A stretch of 9,968 bases of DNA from an uncultured Odoribacter sp. (GTDB lineage: Bacteria > Bacteroidota > Bacteroidia > Bacteroidales > Marinifilaceae), in NCBI GenBank assembly GCA_900544025.1, contig UQTM01000097.1, positions 1-9,968 on the forward strand, read 5' to 3'. The notes below the pieces were generated by a model. It was not told where the DNA came from and made no database searches. It saw nothing but the letters and a program-made list of their open reading frames with translations. The translations under genes and the position numbers were made by a program. Below, piece after piece: positions 1 to 7,983 of this stretch (position 1 is the first letter of the stretch; each line of letters starts with the position of its first letter).

Positions 1-72
1 AGGGATATGCTGGAACAGGCTAAAAGGCTTATGGCTGCAGGCTTTGACGGATTTAAAATGATCTGTAAACCG
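1..72 (+). CDS. Fragment of a probable amidohydrolase-type (TIM-barrel) protein, cut at a breakpoint
   Basis: The plus-strand frame starting at base 1 is open at the window edge. It reads as a helix (MLEQAKRLMAAG) followed by a short strand (FDGFKMI). This helix-then-strand pattern, with 'AAGFDG-KM', is what I recall from metal-dependent amidohydrolases of the PF04909 type, in which the strand is part of the barrel. After roughly residue 24 the frame runs antisense to the FN3/discoidin lipoprotein and is no longer protein-like, although it stays open to a stop at 220-222. Only about 24 codons are therefore probably genuine; the 5' part lies outside the window and the 3' part is missing. The family call rests on a very short stretch and could be wrong: another TIM-barrel enzyme would look similar. 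The exact end is uncertain by about 15 bases. Confidence 0.4.
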
Positions 73-916
73 AATGCCAGAAGGTATTGTCCTTCCCGTC
101 GATTGCATTTCTGGCATAGCCATCGTCTCCTCTGGTTTCCTGCGAAGAAAAGTCCACGATCGACCATAAAGGATTACCGTCGGCATCGAGCTTTTCGAGT
201 TGCACTTCCATTTTCGTTTTAAAAGTCCCCTCTATGGCTTCCGAAATATTACCGATATAATCGAGCGTCTGAATATTGTATTCGTATTCCGAACGTTCCT
301 GTAACCCGACTACGGAAAGAGTAGATTCGATAGCCGATAAGGTATCGACCAAAAACCAGCCCACGGTATCCGTACGGCGGACTTTTACAAGAATACGGTC
401 GAAATCTTCATCTGTAGGATTCACCCAGTTGAAAGCAGCACTGGTAGCGACAGGAGTCACTTGAAAATCGCTGACATTTTCGGGAGCCTGGGTATCTTCC
501 AAAGGACTGAAAAAGCCTTCGGCAGCAACCGGATCGGACTTTTGCATCGTTGTAGCAACGGCCGTAATCCGGATAGAATACTCATCGTTGTATAAATGAG
601 TGATTTGATAAGAGGTTGCTGTCGTCGGAGCCGTATAAAGGGTTGTATCGGTGTTTCTTCCCTGCCATTCCACTTGATAATAGGCCAGTTGGGAAGTGTT
701 ACCCGGAGCATCCCAGCTCACATTCAGCGTGCGTTCCCCAGAAGTCACCTGTATATCCGACACGGCTACCTCGTATTTCCCTACCGGCAACGAATCCCGA
801 ATTTCGATTTCTCCTCCGCTCCCGGCTATTTCTTCGTTTTCATTGCATCTCACCATTCCCACTGAAATCAGCAGGATAAGGAGAGCTTTGCATATATTCA
901 TTAATTTCAGTTTCAT
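53..916 (-). CDS. FN3-domain surface lipoprotein with a truncated C-terminal F5/8 type C (discoidin-like) domain
   Basis: This is the last gene of the surface operon, starting 44 bases after the DUF5007-like gene. Residues 1-24 form an export signal with a hydrophobic core (ALLILLISVG). Cys24 is the likely lipid-anchor site, although 'MVRC' is a poor lipobox. Two beta-sandwich modules follow. One spans about 45-137, and the second about 143-235; the second begins with the FN3-typical 'APENVSDFQV' and has 'AAFNWVNPTDEDFD'. From about 238 the sequence changes to the start of an F5/8 type C domain, with 'SSQET', 'NAIDG' and 'DNTFWHS'. A complete discoidin domain needs over 100 more residues, but the frame stops after only seven more (S-V-Y-R-S-F-stop), so the protein is truncated. 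Full-length homologues probably bind glycan or another ligand at the cell surface. The first Met is used; Met6 (base 901) is an alternative start. Confidence 0.8.
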   Translation of the reverse strand: MKLKLMNICKALLILLISVGMVRCNENEEIAGSGGEIEIRDSLPVGKYEVAVSDIQVTSGERTLNVSWDAPGNTSQLAYYQVEWQGRNTDTTLYTAPTTATSYQITHLYNDEYSIRITAVATTMQKSDPVAAEGFFSPLEDTQAPENVSDFQVTPVATSAAFNWVNPTDEDFDRILVKVRRTDTVGWFLVDTLSAIESTLSVVGLQERSEYEYNIQTLDYIGNISEAIEGTFKTKMEVQLEKLDADGNPLWSIVDFSSQETRGDDGYARNAIDGKDNTFWHSVYRSF

Positions 917-960
917 ACGCTTTCAATTTTAATCGTTCACTTATAAAGCTTTACATCTGC

Positions 961-2043
961 CTACCGTCTGGTACAGATTACATAAGGACTAATGATCTCC
1001 ATTAACCATTTCCCCGGCTCGTTTATCTTGTAGCTATTTTTGAAACGTACCTGATAAGACGGGTAAATCACACCGGTAGCATTGGCCATTTGCTGATATT
1101 CGTCCGTCAGTTTCCAATAAGTGTTGTTGATATTGTAATAAGTCAGGTAAATGTTATCTCCGCTATTGTACGAACTACCGAAAGCAGGATAAGGAACCGT
1201 CGGGAAACGGAAAATACAGGAAGTATCGGTATAAGTAACCTTCTCTGAACTCCCCTCGATGGCCAGCGAATTGTCATGATAACTGTTGTAGTACCAATTA
1301 TTCTCGGAACTCCACCAGCGTTCGATGGCCTGAGGAGGGAAAGGTGTGCCCTCGGCATCTTTCACTACCATTTCCAGTTCTACGATATCCGATTCCCCCA
1401 CTTTATACAACTTCCGGCGGGGATGAGTGTTATTAACGACCTGTTCTGTCTCTGCAGTCGTATAGGGATTAAAATTTTTGATTTCACTTTCTGTTCCGTT
1501 CGAAGAAACTCCATAAAAATAATCTCCGAAATTACCGGGAACCTGGAATGGTTTCACTTCCATTTTTACGATTCCGAAATTTACAAACACCTTGCTCGAT
1601 TTGGAATTGGTCGCCCTGACATCCACTCCGTACAATCCCCCCGGCAAATTTACCGTTCCGCTATTAAAAACCAACTGCCCGCTCCGGGAGTTGATTTGCA
1701 AAGGAGCTTCTTCAGACGTGACCAGTTTCTCGTTCACTAAAGCCATCGTCGTATCCGTGGTGGCATCGTAGGCGGACGACCACAAAGCAATCTCATACCT
1801 GCCGTTCAAAAATTCAGGCACATCCTCTCCTGTGGTCAAATCCCTCACATTCACCAGTTCGAACGTAATGGGGCGGGTACTTCCGTCCACATAAGGGATA
1901 GACGAAATCTGATAAATGCCCCGGACGATAGAGATCGTATCTTCACGGGTTGTGATCCCTTCCTCGCTAAAGAAACCGACATCCGGCTTCTGGCAAGAAG
2001 TCCAAACTGTAAAAAGCAATATGATTAAAGCAATCTTTTTCAT
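961..2043 (-). CDS. DUF5007-like surface lipoprotein
   Basis: The predicted lipoprotein has 360 residues. Its signal peptide is short, with hydrophobic core IALIILLFTVW and a lipobox ending at Cys17 (WTSC), followed by an acidic mature start (QKPDVGFFSEEG). The architecture fits the DUF5007 family as I recall it: an N-terminal beta-rich half of about 150 residues, then an aromatic-rich C-terminal half (several Trp and Tyr, e.g. 'RWWSSENNWYYNSY' near 245-258 and 'YLTYYNINNTYWKL' near 305-318). The aromatics would suit ligand binding, but that is inference. The function of the family is unknown. The gene lies 29 bases after the fasciclin gene and 44 before the FN3/discoidin gene, consistent with one transcript and with a role beside SusC/SusD at the outer membrane. 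The family name is from memory of sequence style, not from a search. Confidence 0.75.
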   Translation of the reverse strand: MKKIALIILLFTVWTSCQKPDVGFFSEEGITTREDTISIVRGIYQISSIPYVDGSTRPITFELVNVRDLTTGEDVPEFLNGRYEIALWSSAYDATTDTTMALVNEKLVTSEEAPLQINSRSGQLVFNSGTVNLPGGLYGVDVRATNSKSSKVFVNFGIVKMEVKPFQVPGNFGDYFYGVSSNGTESEIKNFNPYTTAETEQVVNNTHPRRKLYKVGESDIVELEMVVKDAEGTPFPPQAIERWWSSENNWYYNSYHDNSLAIEGSSEKVTYTDTSCIFRFPTVPYPAFGSSYNSGDNIYLTYYNINNTYWKLTDEYQQMANATGVIYPSYQVRFKNSYKINEPGKWLMEIISPYVICTRR

Positions 2044-2072
2044 AATCCATTTGTTTTAATAAACCCTGACTA

Positions 2073-2741
2073 TCAATTTTGTAGTTTCGCGACATGGAAA
2101 AACAGCGTATGGTTGTTATTCAGCACATGCACCACTCCGGTCGTCGTAATGATACCGGAAGTCTGCACAATGATCCGTTCGTCTTTTTCGCTACTCGCCA
2201 CATTACCGTCCACCGTGTCTTCATAAGAATCGAACTGCCTGCCTACTTTATTAATAAAATAGAGGTATTCAGGTTGTATCACCAGATCGTCCTGATAGGC
2301 ATCCTGCGGCTCTCTCGATAACTTAAATTCTTTCCCGATAAAAGAAGTGTAAATCTCTCCTTCTTTTACCAAACTGTCACGGGTGAGATATTCACCGAAC
2401 ATATACATCTGCAAAGAATCGAATTCCGCCCTCGGAATACTGTCGAACGTATAAACGGCGTCCGCATCGAGTTTTTTACGCAATTCCAATTCTGCCGTAA
2501 TATATTTGTTGAACGAAAAGTTGGTCGGCACATAAAAAGTTTTCGCTTCGTTCACTTTGTCTTTCAATCCGGCAATATCGATCGCCATCACTAAGGTATC
2601 GAACAAAGGTTTCGATCTCAAAAAATCATAAGTCGTCATATCGACATTGGGATTCGCCGTTCCTCCGTCGATCAGATAGTCGTCGTTCGTACAAGCCGAC
2701 ATGCCAACAGCCAGCAGCAAGAAATAAATTATATTTTTCAT
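2073..2741 (-). CDS. Fasciclin (FAS1)-domain lipoprotein
   Basis: The start at 2741 gives 222 residues and places a clean lipoprotein signal at the N-terminus (MKNIIYFLLLAVGMSAC, with Cys17 as anchor). An upstream in-frame Met at 2774 would add 11 polar residues and spoil the signal, so it is rejected. The mature part resembles one diverged FAS1 domain. It has an N-terminal helix pair ('YDFLRSKPLFDTLVMAI', 'AGLKDKV'), the H1-box-like 'TFYVPTNFSFNKYI', and a C-terminal H2-like 'TGVVHVLNNNHTLFF'. Between them, near residues 85-170, is a longer acidic, Tyr-rich insertion. FAS1 domains act in adhesion and ligand binding. In Bacteroidota such lipoproteins often sit directly after SusD genes, presumably as accessory surface proteins. 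The gene lies 44 bases after SusD and 29 before the DUF5007-like gene. Confidence 0.78.
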   Translation of the reverse strand: MKNIIYFLLLAVGMSACTNDDYLIDGGTANPNVDMTTYDFLRSKPLFDTLVMAIDIAGLKDKVNEAKTFYVPTNFSFNKYITAELELRKKLDADAVYTFDSIPRAEFDSLQMYMFGEYLTRDSLVKEGEIYTSFIGKEFKLSREPQDAYQDDLVIQPEYLYFINKVGRQFDSYEDTVDGNVASSEKDERIIVQTSGIITTTGVVHVLNNNHTLFFHVAKLQN

Positions 2742-2785
2742 ATCACTTGTTGTTTTGATTCTATAAACATTCATTCCGGTAATTT

Positions 2786-4348
2786 TTAAACTTTACCCTG
2801 CCAGTAAGCACCCTGTACCAATTCGCGGTTAGCAGAGAACAAGCCGGTATATACAGGCCAGTAATATCCTTTCTTTGCACCACGGTCTGCCGTGTACCAG
2901 TCACAGCCTGTCCAATAATCGTTACGGATGCGGTCGAACGCACTATGGCCTTCACCCACCAACTCACGCGCACGTTCTTCAAAAATTCCGGCTAACAAAT
3001 CACCACCCATATAATCGCCGATTCCGGAACGGCGGCGGATTTCGTTCAGCAGGGCACGGGCACTTCCGGTCTGTCCCAGCTTATAAAGCGCTTCAGCCCG
3101 TAAAAGATAGATTCCGGTCAAACGCAGCAGCATCACATTGGAATTAGCGAAATAGGCTCCGGCATTGGCAGGGTCCACCTGCTGTCCGGTGGAGTATTTC
3201 TTCAACATCGGAGGTCTCGATTCACTCGTATTGTTACTTCCGAAGTTTTCAAAGAAAAGATCGCGGCGAATGTCTTTTTCGGAATAAAGCGACTGCGACC
3301 AGTTTACATCGGCAACCGTCAAATTACTCTGCGGATTCCCGCCTGAGGCGATCAAATTGGAATTGGTGTAATTTTCCGACCACCAGGTGCGGCTGTGTAC
3401 ACTCCAGTTGTAATACATCCAGTAGGTTTCATTTTGAGTGATGGATACATTCAATTCGAAAATACCTTCGGAGCTGCGTCCGTTAAACATTTCGGTCACT
3501 GCATCCGGATTGCTGTAATCCACCAGGGAACGATTTCCATTAGCGATCACGGCTGCCAGGCAATCGTCCGCCGTCTGTACCAGTTCCCTGTATTTATCGG
3601 TTCCCTTATAACTATTGGCAAGCCACAGGCAAACATGGGCTTTCAAGGCTTGAGCGGCTCCTTTATCTGCCCTCACCGCCCAGGTATCGCTGCCCGGAGT
3701 GTCATAATCCAAAGTAGCGATAGCAGCATCCAAATGCTTGATACAATATTCCAGCACATCTTTTTCCGACGACTGGGCTTTCCCTACCGTGGAACCTTCC
3801 ACCAAAGCCTGGTCCACACTTTCGATCGCCTCTTTTACCAAAGGCACATCCCCGTAAACCTGTACCAGCCAGAAATAAGTGTAGGCATACAGAAAATGAG
3901 CTTCCGCAGCAATCTGCTTTTTCTCTTTATTTCCGGTTGCCTCATCCTTATTAAATTCGGAATCGGGAACATCCTCGATATGGTTTAACAAGGTATTGGC
4001 AGTCGTGATAACCTGATAATACGGGCTCCAATCCGACCAGCCGTAAGAATCGTAAATATATGAACCGGCATAATTTCCATCTACAACCTGCTGTGAAATC
4101 CAGTGATTCGATTTCAATACGGTCTGTGCAGGCAGGTCTCCGTAAAGATAGAAAGGACGTTCCGACAACATGATCCGGCGGAATAAACTGTATGTTCCGG
4201 CAAGCAACTGGCGGTTACCTTCCGCCGTTCCCCAGATTTGTTCTCCGTTAGCATTACTAAGCGGATCCAAGTCAAGATATTTCTGGCATCCCGTAGTGGA
4301 AATAACGACCGCTACAAGAAGTAATTTCATGATATTTTTAATTTTCAT
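2786..4348 (-). CDS. SusD/RagB-family outer-membrane nutrient-binding lipoprotein
   Basis: The 520-residue length is normal for the family. The signal peptide ends in the lipobox STTGC (Cys21), and the mature protein begins 'QKYLDLDPLS', typical of SusD. The N-terminal half carries the helical TPR-like part, including 'EKKQIAAEAHFLYAYTYFWLVQVYGDVPLV' split around residues 142-172; the 'AE--FLRA--Y-LV--YGDVPL' pattern is the most diagnostic SusD segment. The C-terminal RagB/SusD part has 'LLRLTGIYLLRAEALYKLG' (about 408-426) and 'ALLNEIRRRSGI', then 'IFEERARELVGEGHSAFDRIRN', also typical. SusD proteins cap the SusC barrel and bind the ligand outside the cell. The start lies 11 bases after the SusC stop, with a purine-rich stretch (AGAGAG) in front, so the two are translationally close and surely co-transcribed. 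The ligand cannot be predicted. Confidence 0.96.
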   Translation of the reverse strand: MKIKNIMKLLLVAVVISTTGCQKYLDLDPLSNANGEQIWGTAEGNRQLLAGTYSLFRRIMLSERPFYLYGDLPAQTVLKSNHWISQQVVDGNYAGSYIYDSYGWSDWSPYYQVITTANTLLNHIEDVPDSEFNKDEATGNKEKKQIAAEAHFLYAYTYFWLVQVYGDVPLVKEAIESVDQALVEGSTVGKAQSSEKDVLEYCIKHLDAAIATLDYDTPGSDTWAVRADKGAAQALKAHVCLWLANSYKGTDKYRELVQTADDCLAAVIANGNRSLVDYSNPDAVTEMFNGRSSEGIFELNVSITQNETYWMYYNWSVHSRTWWSENYTNSNLIASGGNPQSNLTVADVNWSQSLYSEKDIRRDLFFENFGSNNTSESRPPMLKKYSTGQQVDPANAGAYFANSNVMLLRLTGIYLLRAEALYKLGQTGSARALLNEIRRRSGIGDYMGGDLLAGIFEERARELVGEGHSAFDRIRNDYWTGCDWYTADRGAKKGYYWPVYTGLFSANRELVQGAYWQGKV

Positions 4349-4359
4349 AACGCTCTCTT

Positions 4360-7300
4360 TTAGAATTGTAAGTTCAAACCAAGTACAAACTTCCGGGCTT
4401 GAGGATAGCCGTCACCGTAAGTATAACCTCTGGAATCCACCGCACTGGCATCGGTCACGGTTTTAGATTTCTGCCATTGCCAAACATTGTACACCGTTCC
4501 ATAGACATAGAGCCGGCTGAATCCTATTTTTTTCATCCAAGGCTGGTCGAAATTGTAAGAAAGGGTAATATCCCTGATCTTCCAATAATTCCCGCTTTCC
4601 CAATACATCGACGATCCGCGGTAACCGTAGCGCGAAGCGCTGCCCGGCACGGTTGCCAGCAAAGAAGGATAATAACCGCCACTGCCTTCGCCTGTCCAAA
4701 TGGAATAATTGGAAAGATCGAGCGAAGCTTTCGTATCCCAGGAACCGTAATCGTAGCGGTTCAATACGGATGCCGAAACCTGGTCGTAAATATCACGGCC
4801 GAAAACAAACTCGTTATTTACACGTAACCTCCATTGTTTATAGGAAATGTTGAAGTTGAAAAATCCTTGTATTTTCGGATTGGCATTTTTGTCGATCAAC
4901 TGCGTATCTTCATCGGCCGCATCGGACACCACATAATTGCCATTCACATCTTCCCAAAGCGGATAACCCGGAACTGCCGTTCCCCAAACGCCACCTTTAG
5001 TGGGATCGAGCGGCAAACCGGTATAGGGATTCACTGGAAGATCGGATAATTTATCGATCGGACCGAGGTAATTCAACCCGTAATAAACCGGACCGGGTTT
5101 TCCCACGGTGTAACCGTAACTATAAGCGGAATTTATATAGTCCCGGTCATTATTCGGAAGTTTGGTCACCATATTGTTGTTATGGGTAATACCCGGCTGA
5201 ATTTCGATCTGGAAATTATTACCTCTTCTGAACAGGTAAGCATCGAAAGACAATTCAAAACCGTAGTTCATAATTCCTGCCACATTCGACTGCACCTGAT
5301 TGAATCCGGTGTAATCCGGGAAAGCTACACCGAATAACAGAGCATCGGTTTTTCGGTTGTAAATATCCGCAGTGGCAAAAATTCGTTTATTGAACAACTC
5401 CAACTCGATACCTAAGTCCCATTGCTTACTTTCCTCCCAGGACAGGTTATTATCGGCAAGCTGTGAAAAATCGGGCACTACGGCAGTGGTTCCGTTGTAA
5501 GTAGAATTAGACACATTTCCTGCATACCCTCCCATTCCATTATAACCGAGGGTGTACATATTATACCGCAAGTAATTGTCGCTAAATTGCTTTCCGTTCT
5601 TACCATAGCTAAACTTAACCTTTCCGAATGTCAGCCAATCGCTTATCCCCGACAAAAACGGCTCGTCGGAAAAAATCCAGGCTACGGAAACAGCAGGGAA
5701 ATTTGCCCAACGGTTATTCTTTCCGAAACGGGAAGAAGCATCCCGCCGATAGTTCAGGTCGATCAAATACCTGTCCATAAAACGGTAACCGAGACGTGCC
5801 CAATACGACAACATCGCATTTTGGGAAATATTCGTCGAACCGTCTATATCGTCTTTATTATATCCTGTAATGGTATGGATCATATCTCCCGAACCGCCCA
5901 AAGCATTGAAATCGGAAGTCTCATTTTGGGTATAATCGAACGATGTTCCCAACAAGACGTTGATATTATGATTTTTAGCTACATCTTTCGTATAACTTAA
6001 ATAAGTCTCGATAGAAGCCGTCTTGGTTTGTCCCCAATAGTAACGGGCATAGTTCATTCCGTCCGAACGTACCGTCGAAGGCTGGTGGAAATTGGTCTTC
6101 GTATGATTGTACACCAAACCGATCTGAGAATTTAAAGTAATGCCTTTCCAAATATCCAGATTGGCATAGTTCGATACCGAAACATCGATAATCCGGTTTT
6201 TATTATACAGGTTTTCCAACTGTCCTTCCAGATAATCCCGTTGGTCGTCCGAAAGGTAGAACAGAGACGAACGCATATCCTTTAAGTCCATCGGAAAAGT
6301 ATTATGCCCGTCGGAATCTCCTGTCCCGGTCTGGCGGTCGTTATAAGACAAACGGATCACCGTTTGGTTGCGGAGAGCCTTAAAAGGATGCTGTGTTAAA
6401 TTCAGCGATAAACTGAAACGGTCCATTCCGTTCCCTTTCACAATACCTTTCTCGTTATAGTAACCTAACGATAAACGATAGCTCAATTCTTCCGTACCTC
6501 CGTCGAGCGATACCGAATAATCCTGGGTAATCCCGGTTTGATAGAACATCCCCTGGTAATCGATATTGTTATTGAATGCGGGATTCAAACTATCGGTAAG
6601 CAACATCGGCAGGCTCTGCTGTATATCGGTGTATTTCCACGAACTATTGATCAGGCGGAGTTTTTCGTTCCGCTCCGCACTTCCCACCATAACTCCTTTC
6701 AGAGCCGGACGAAGATTCACACCCATCGTGGCTTTAGCAGTTACCTGCAATTTTCCGGGACGTCCTCCCTTGGTTTTGATAATGATCACACCGTTCGCCC
6801 CGCGCGATCCGTAAATAGCAGCCGCAGAGGCGTCTTTTAAAATGTCGATCGACTCGATATCGTCGGGATTTAACGAGGCCAAATAGTCGCTATTCGTAAC
6901 ATCATACCCGGCCAGACTTTGCAGGTCTGTCGGTACGCCATCGATTACGTAAAGAGGATCACTAAATTCATTCGCCTCTCCTAAGTTACCGGACATAACC
7001 GTATTTCCACGGATGACCAAAGCATTTTTCGAACCGGGACCTCCTCCGGTGTTCAACGACTGCAATCCAACGACTTTACCGGACAACATTTCCGAAACAC
7101 TCGCGGCCGGAATGTCCGCCAACGTTTCCCCGCTTACTCTGGAAATAGAACCCGTTACATTTCTTTTGTGTACGGTCTGGTAACCCGCAACCACAACTTC
7201 TTCCAATACCTGGGTATCTTCTTCCAATACCACGTTGATCACTTCGTTCGTTCCCACTTTAACCTCTTTGGATTTCATCCCTACAGAAGAAAAAATCAAC

Positions 7301-7821
7301 ACCGGATCGGGAATCCCGGTAAGAGTTATGGCGTATTTACCGTTGATGTCGGTAGCCACGCCTACGGTCGTTCCCTTGATGATAACAGTCACACCGGGCA
7401 AAGTCATCCCTTTCGAATCCTTTACCTCTCCGGAAACTTTCTTTGTTACATCTTGTTGCGGTGCAGGCTTTACAACGATCACATCGTCTTGTAAAGCATA
7501 GGTAAGTCCCGTTCCGTCCAAACATTTCTCCAATGTTTCGTCCAACGACTTGGAATTTAGTTCTACATCTACTTTTCCTACTTTGTTCAAATCGTCGGAA
7601 CTATACATGAATACAATTCCGGTTTGACGTTCGATTTCCCAAATGACATCCTTTAAAGTGGCCCCTTTTAAATTCAGAGTCACTTTATTTTGGGAAAGTA
7701 AAGATGCATTGACATTAAAAAAAACTGTGAAAAGTAGCAATAGTGTTAATTTTAAGCCTAACCATTGCTTTTTTAACTTATCCGAGTCGCTTCGGATAAT
7801 CAACTTTAAAATTTTTTTCAT
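4360..7821 (-). CDS. SusC/RagA-family TonB-dependent receptor with N-terminal STN signalling domain
   Basis: This 1153-residue outer-membrane channel should import the operon's ligand, using TonB energy, together with the adjacent SusD. Residues 1-44 are an extended signal peptide with hydrophobic core LTLLLLFTVFF. Residues about 46-118 form an STN (secretin/TonB short N-terminal) domain ('VTLNLKGATLKDVIWEIERQ' through 'DDVIVVKP'). Residues about 127-201 form the carboxypeptidase-D-regulatory-like beta-sandwich ('GEVKDSKGMTLPGVTVIIKG'). A TonB-box-like 'LEEVVVAGYQ' sits at 206-215, and the plug follows with 'LYVIDGVP' (290-297), 'DIESIDILKDASAAAIYGSR' (321-340) and 'GANGVIIIKTKGG'. The rest is a beta-barrel ending in an outer-membrane-type strand with terminal Phe (FVLGLNLQF). 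The STN domain marks it as a transducer acting on the neighbouring FecR, and not only an importer. No frame breaks are seen. Confidence 0.97.
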   Translation of the reverse strand: MKKILKLIIRSDSDKLKKQWLGLKLTLLLLFTVFFNVNASLLSQNKVTLNLKGATLKDVIWEIERQTGIVFMYSSDDLNKVGKVDVELNSKSLDETLEKCLDGTGLTYALQDDVIVVKPAPQQDVTKKVSGEVKDSKGMTLPGVTVIIKGTTVGVATDINGKYAITLTGIPDPVLIFSSVGMKSKEVKVGTNEVINVVLEEDTQVLEEVVVAGYQTVHKRNVTGSISRVSGETLADIPAASVSEMLSGKVVGLQSLNTGGGPGSKNALVIRGNTVMSGNLGEANEFSDPLYVIDGVPTDLQSLAGYDVTNSDYLASLNPDDIESIDILKDASAAAIYGSRGANGVIIIKTKGGRPGKLQVTAKATMGVNLRPALKGVMVGSAERNEKLRLINSSWKYTDIQQSLPMLLTDSLNPAFNNNIDYQGMFYQTGITQDYSVSLDGGTEELSYRLSLGYYNEKGIVKGNGMDRFSLSLNLTQHPFKALRNQTVIRLSYNDRQTGTGDSDGHNTFPMDLKDMRSSLFYLSDDQRDYLEGQLENLYNKNRIIDVSVSNYANLDIWKGITLNSQIGLVYNHTKTNFHQPSTVRSDGMNYARYYWGQTKTASIETYLSYTKDVAKNHNINVLLGTSFDYTQNETSDFNALGGSGDMIHTITGYNKDDIDGSTNISQNAMLSYWARLGYRFMDRYLIDLNYRRDASSRFGKNNRWANFPAVSVAWIFSDEPFLSGISDWLTFGKVKFSYGKNGKQFSDNYLRYNMYTLGYNGMGGYAGNVSNSTYNGTTAVVPDFSQLADNNLSWEESKQWDLGIELELFNKRIFATADIYNRKTDALLFGVAFPDYTGFNQVQSNVAGIMNYGFELSFDAYLFRRGNNFQIEIQPGITHNNNMVTKLPNNDRDYINSAYSYGYTVGKPGPVYYGLNYLGPIDKLSDLPVNPYTGLPLDPTKGGVWGTAVPGYPLWEDVNGNYVVSDAADEDTQLIDKNANPKIQGFFNFNISYKQWRLRVNNEFVFGRDIYDQVSASVLNRYDYGSWDTKASLDLSNYSIWTGEGSGGYYPSLLATVPGSASRYGYRGSSMYWESGNYWKIRDITLSYNFDQPWMKKIGFSRLYVYGTVYNVWQWQKSKTVTDASAVDSRGYTYGDGYPQARKFVLGLNLQF

Positions 7822-7983
7822 AAATTTGCATTTTAATTTACATTAATTTCTTCTTTTGTGCAAGAAAGAATGGAATTCAACAGGAAATGTTACCAGCATT
7901 TCCTGTTTTTATTTTAACTAAAAAAACTGCCTGATTTACAGCGATGTTCGTGCAATAACATCACTCGAGGCCGTTTTTACTCT
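7822..7983 (-). promoter_or_regulatory. Leader / presumed promoter region of the SusC operon
   Basis: This 162-base gap separates the FecR stop from the SusC start. It is AT-rich and must hold either a promoter for the surface operon or a processing/attenuation site within a longer transcript. I find no good match to the Bacteroides -7 element (TA-N2-TTTG) on the minus strand. That would fit a promoter read by the ECF sigma factor of this locus, but it is negative evidence only. Two inverted repeats lie here: a strong one at 7879-7907 (listed separately) and a weaker one with 6-base arms GATGTT/AACATC at 7943-7962, about 20 bases past the FecR stop. Confidence 0.4.
7879..7907. repeat. Perfect 11-bp inverted repeat upstream of SusC
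   Basis: The arms AACAGGAAATG (7879-7889) and CATTTCCTGTT (7897-7907) are perfectly complementary, with a 7-base loop. It lies 58 bases upstream of the SusC start codon and about 77 bases past the FecR stop. A T-run follows it only in the plus-strand direction (7906-7914, interrupted by one A), where there is no gene to terminate. In the direction of transcription the stem is followed by GAATTCC, so it is not a classical terminator for FecR. It could be an operator, a leader hairpin that protects the SusC/SusD mRNA, or a processing site. Confidence 0.6.

Noticed and set aside
73..222. Continuation of the plus-strand frame after the amidohydrolase-like segment, to the stop at 222
   Set aside because: It is antisense to the well-formed FN3/discoidin coding sequence, is rich in Arg, Ser and Pro, and resembles no protein, so it is a shadow frame that simply lacks a stop.
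1276..1740. 154-residue plus-strand open frame
   Set aside because: It is antisense to the DUF5007-like gene, has no ribosome site or recognisable domain, and its composition is that of a reverse-complement shadow.
2742..2774. Upstream Met (MNVYRIKTTSD) as the start of the fasciclin lipoprotein
   Set aside because: It puts charged residues before the signal peptide, whereas the Met at 2741 gives a standard lipoprotein N-terminus.
3395..3988. 197-residue plus-strand open frame
   Set aside because: It lies wholly antisense to the SusD gene, which has clear family motifs throughout. The frame is Ile/His/Arg-rich with no recognisable domain.
7943..7962. Short inverted repeat GATGTT/AACATC after the FecR gene as a terminator
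   Set aside because: It has only six paired bases, no T-run after it on the minus strand and an AT-rich stem; too weak to call.
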